Below, one piece after another: positions 7,462 through 9,556 of a DNA stretch of 9,556 bases. A model generated the notes under the pieces. It was not told the origin of the DNA and ran no database searches. It saw nothing but the letters and a program-made list of their open reading frames with translations. How positions within the stretch are numbered: the first letter of the stretch is position 1; each line of letters begins with the position of its first letter. The translations under genes were made by a program, and so were the position numbers. Source of the stretch: JBGCDD01 sp045105075 (GTDB lineage: Bacteria; Pseudomonadota; Alphaproteobacteria; Rhodobacterales; Rhodobacteraceae); contig JBGCDD010000259.1 in NCBI GenBank assembly GCA_045105075.1, forward strand, positions 1 through 9,556. Reading direction: 5' to 3'.

Positions 7462-7576
7462 GCAGGGCCCTTTGCGCAACCGAAGTGAGTGGGGACAAGT
7501 TAACAACATCGCGATCAGCGCCACCAGCGCCATCATCGCGGCTTGCGTGGCAAGGCAAACGGGATAGAACAAGAAT
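7462..7576. promoter_or_regulatory. Divergent promoter region (carboxylase / SelD fusion)
   Basis: These 115 bases separate two divergent starts and must hold the promoter of at least the SelD fusion. On the plus strand TTGCGT (7543-7548) and TAGAAC (7565-7570), 16 bases apart, loosely resemble -35/-10 elements (3/6 and 4/6 matches). They would put the transcript start at or next to the ATG at 7577. On the minus strand no convincing hexamer pair was found for the carboxylase. No operator-like repeat stands out. Confidence 0.35.
7468..7473 (-). promoter_or_regulatory. Ribosome-binding site of the carboxylase
   Basis: AAAGGG lies 6 bases before the ATG at 7461 on the minus strand. It is the clearest ribosome site in the window and decides the start against the longer frame open to 7635. 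Confidence 0.6.
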
Positions 7577-9556
7577 ATGATCGATCCGGATATGCCTCTG
7601 ACCCGTGACCTTGTGCTGATTGGCGGTGGCCACACTCACGCGCTGGTGTTGCGCAAATGGGCGATGAACCCGTTGGCGGGCGTGCGCGTGACGCTGATCA
7701 ACCCTGGCCCAACCGCGCCCTATTCGGGCATGTTGCCGGGCCATGTTGCAGGTCACTACGGGCGCGAGGATCTGGACATTGATCTGGTGCGACTGGCCCG
7801 TTTTGCCGGCGCGCGCCTGATTTTGGGCGCGGTCAACGACATTGATCTTGCGCGGCGCGAGGTTCATGTGCCGGGGCGCGCGGCCATTGCCTATGACGCC
7901 TGCGCGGTTGATGTGGGCATCACCTCGGCGATGCCCAGATTGGCGGGATTTTCCGATCATGCGGTGCCCGCCAAGCCGCTGGGCACCTTTGCGGCACGGT
8001 GGCGCGCTTACCTTAGCCAAACCGGAGCAGCGCAGATTGCTGTGATTGGCGCCGGCGTGGCCGGTGCCGAGCTGGCGATGGCCATGGCCTTTGCGCTGAA
8101 GCATCGTGGGCGGCCTGCGGAAATCACCCTGATTGACCGCTCGCAGGCGTTGTCCGCGACCGGACCGCGCGCGCGCGCCATCATCCGCGCCGCGATGGAT
8201 GCCCTTGATGTCACAGTGTTGGAAGACGCAGCCATCACCCAGATCACCGCAGATCACGTGGTGTTAGACGATGGGCGTCAGATCGCGGCCAGCTTTGTCA
8301 CCGGGGCCGCCGGCGCGCGCCCCTTTGATTGGCTCGCCCAAACAGGTCTGACGCACAAGGATGGGTTCATCGACGTCGGCGAAACCCTGCAAAGCAGCGA
8401 TCCGACAGTGTTTGCGGTGGGCGATTGCGCGCATATGCGCCACGATCCCCGGCCCAAGGCGGGGGTCTACGCGGTGCGGCAAGCGCCGGTTTTGCTGCAC
8501 AATCTGCGCGCAGTGCTGAGTGGCGGGACACTGCGGCCTTACCATCCGCAAAAGGACTATCTCAAACTGATCTCGCTGGGGGGCAAGCGCGCGCTGGCCG
8601 AGCGATTGGGCACGACGTTTTCAGGATCATTGATGTGGCGCTGGAAAGATCACATTGATCAGACCTTTATGAACCAGTTTCGCGATCTGCCCACCATGGA
8701 GACCCCAAAATTGCCTGCGCAGCACGCGTTGGGGCTGCGTGACGCGCTCGGCGCTGCACCGATGTGTGGTGGATGTGGCGCCAAGGTTGGACGGCGCGCG
8801 TTGCGTGGTGCTTTGGCGGGTCACGCGGGGGCCGCGCGCGACGATGTGCGCACACTGGCCGGCGATGATGCGGCCCTTTTGATCACAGGCGGCCAGCGCC
8901 AGGTGATCAGCACTGACCATTTGCGCGCACTTTCAAACGACCCGGTGATCATGGCGCGGCTGGCCGCGTTGCACGCTTTGGGCGATATCTGGGCCATGGG
9001 CGCACAACCACAGGCCGCCACGGCCAGTGTGATCCTGCCGCGCATGTCGGCGGCTTTGCAGCAGCGCACCATGGGCGAAATCATGCACAGCGCCAGCGCC
9101 GTGATGGCCGAGGCAGGCGCGGCCCTGGTCGGGGGTCACAGCTCGGTCGGCAGCGAGCTGACGATCGGTTTCACGCTGACAGGATTGTGCGCGAATGAGC
9201 CAATCACACTGGCCGGCGCGCGCCCGGGTGATGTGTTGATCCTGAGCAAACCCATAGGCAGCGGCGTGGTGATGGCCGGCGAAATGCAGGGCCGCGCCGC
9301 CGGGGCGTGGGTTGCTGCGGCCCTTGATATGATGGGGCAAAGCCAGAAAAATGCAGCGCACATCCTGGCCAGCGCACATGCCATGACCGATGTTACAGGC
9401 TTTGGGCTGGCGGGACATTTGTTGAACATCTGCGAAGCCTCGGGCGTGGCGGCCACTTTGAACGCTGGGGCGGTGCCGCTGATGGAGGGGGCATTGCAGC
9501 TGTCACAAAACGCTGTGCGCTCCAGCCTGTTTGACGAGAACCGCGCGTTGGTGCCG
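7577..9556 (+). CDS. selD: FAD/NAD(P) oxidoreductase-SelD fusion, selenide, water dikinase (cut by window edge)
   Basis: Exactly 660 codons are visible and the frame is open at the right edge. Residues ~1-345 form a pyridine-nucleotide-disulfide/NDH-type oxidoreductase. LVLIGGGHTH (12-21) binds FAD, IAVIGAGVAGAEL (154-166) is the second dinucleotide fold, and VFAVGDCAHM (278-287) is the distal FAD motif. Residues ~385 onward are SelD: CGGCGAK (397-403), where Cys400 and Lys403 align with catalytic Cys17 and Lys20 of E. coli SelD, then GDDAAL (429-434), STDHL (445-449), LGDIWAMGA (468-476), GGHSS (519-523), LSKPIGSGV (556-564) and MTDVTGFGLAGH (603-614). SelD makes selenophosphate from selenide and ATP, for selenocysteine and 2-selenouridine tRNA. 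The catalytic residue is Cys (TGT), not selenocysteine. An in-frame stop at 7565-7567 limits the start to ATG 7577 or ATG 7592; neither has a strong ribosome site. Such fusions are known in bacteria and some eukaryotes; the N-terminal domain's job is inferred as redox delivery of selenium. The C-terminal end is missing. Confidence 0.9.
   Translation, partial: MIDPDMPLTRDLVLIGGGHTHALVLRKWAMNPLAGVRVTLINPGPTAPYSGMLPGHVAGHYGREDLDIDLVRLARFAGARLILGAVNDIDLARREVHVPGRAAIAYDACAVDVGITSAMPRLAGFSDHAVPAKPLGTFAARWRAYLSQTGAAQIAVIGAGVAGAELAMAMAFALKHRGRPAEITLIDRSQALSATGPRARAIIRAAMDALDVTVLEDAAITQITADHVVLDDGRQIAASFVTGAAGARPFDWLAQTGLTHKDGFIDVGETLQSSDPTVFAVGDCAHMRHDPRPKAGVYAVRQAPVLLHNLRAVLSGGTLRPYHPQKDYLKLISLGGKRALAERLGTTFSGSLMWRWKDHIDQTFMNQFRDLPTMETPKLPAQHALGLRDALGAAPMCGGCGAKVGRRALRGALAGHAGAARDDVRTLAGDDAALLITGGQRQVISTDHLRALSNDPVIMARLAALHALGDIWAMGAQPQAATASVILPRMSAALQQRTMGEIMHSASAVMAEAGAALVGGHSSVGSELTIGFTLTGLCANEPITLAGARPGDVLILSKPIGSGVVMAGEMQGRAAGAWVAAALDMMGQSQKNAAHILASAHAMTDVTGFGLAGHLLNICEASGVAATLNAGAVPLMEGALQLSQNAVRSSLFDENRALVP

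Noticed and set aside
1963..7504. GTTAAC palindromes in two intergenic regions (1963-1968 and 7499-7504)
   Set aside because: Six-base palindromes with no longer shared flanks; two occurrences are too few to propose a regulator box.
7391..8257. 288-codon minus-strand frame across the divergent region
   Set aside because: It overlaps the carboxylase start in another frame and runs antisense to the FAD-binding motifs of the SelD fusion; its composition is unlike a real protein.
8765..8776. Selenocysteine at the SelD active site
   Set aside because: The catalytic codon is TGT (Cys400) and the neighbouring Cys397 is also TGT; there is no in-frame TGA.
8933..9418. 161-codon minus-strand frame inside selD
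   Set aside because: Antisense to conserved SelD motifs (LGDIWAMGA, GGHSS); no family features of its own.

Overview
The window is GC-rich, densely coding DNA with no rRNA, tRNA, CRISPR or mobile-element signature. The protein families point to an alphaproteobacterium of the Rhodobacteraceae (Roseobacter-type). They include an OpgC-type membrane protein, a TTC38-like TPR protein, a one-chain BC-BCCP-carboxyltransferase and an oxidoreductase-SelD fusion. The taxonomic call is inference from gene content and composition; no marker gene is present.

Layout. Five genes lie head to tail on the minus strand, and one gene on the plus strand is cut by the right edge. In minus-strand transcription order: (1) a 1049-residue single-chain acyl-CoA carboxylase (7461 to 4312); (2) a small secreted DUF302 protein (4238 to 3765); (3) a ThDP-dependent enzyme of the acetolactate-synthase superfamily (3686 to 2067); (4) after a 188-base gap, a TTC38-like tetratricopeptide protein (1878 to 508); (5) the first 153 residues of an OpgC-family membrane protein (461 to the left edge). 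Genes 1-3 are separated by only 73 and 78 bases and could form one transcript. Genes 4-5 are 46 bases apart and look like a second unit. Diverging from the carboxylase across 115 bases is a long gene (7577 to beyond the right edge). It fuses a FAD/NAD(P)-type oxidoreductase to selenide, water dikinase (SelD).

How the genes may work together. The carboxylase holds every catalytic station for biotin-dependent acyl-CoA carboxylation. The ThDP enzyme handles 2-oxo acid type chemistry in its known relatives. DUF302 is a periplasmic domain of unknown role. Any shared pathway is inference. The SelD fusion supplies selenophosphate for selenocysteine and/or 2-selenouridine tRNA; its N-terminal redox domain may help deliver reduced selenium. 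OpgC relates to substitution of periplasmic glucans. The points most worth a second look are the two multidomain fusions facing each other, the changed metal-ligand residues in the ThDP enzyme, and a nested inverted repeat running into the DUF302 ribosome-binding site.
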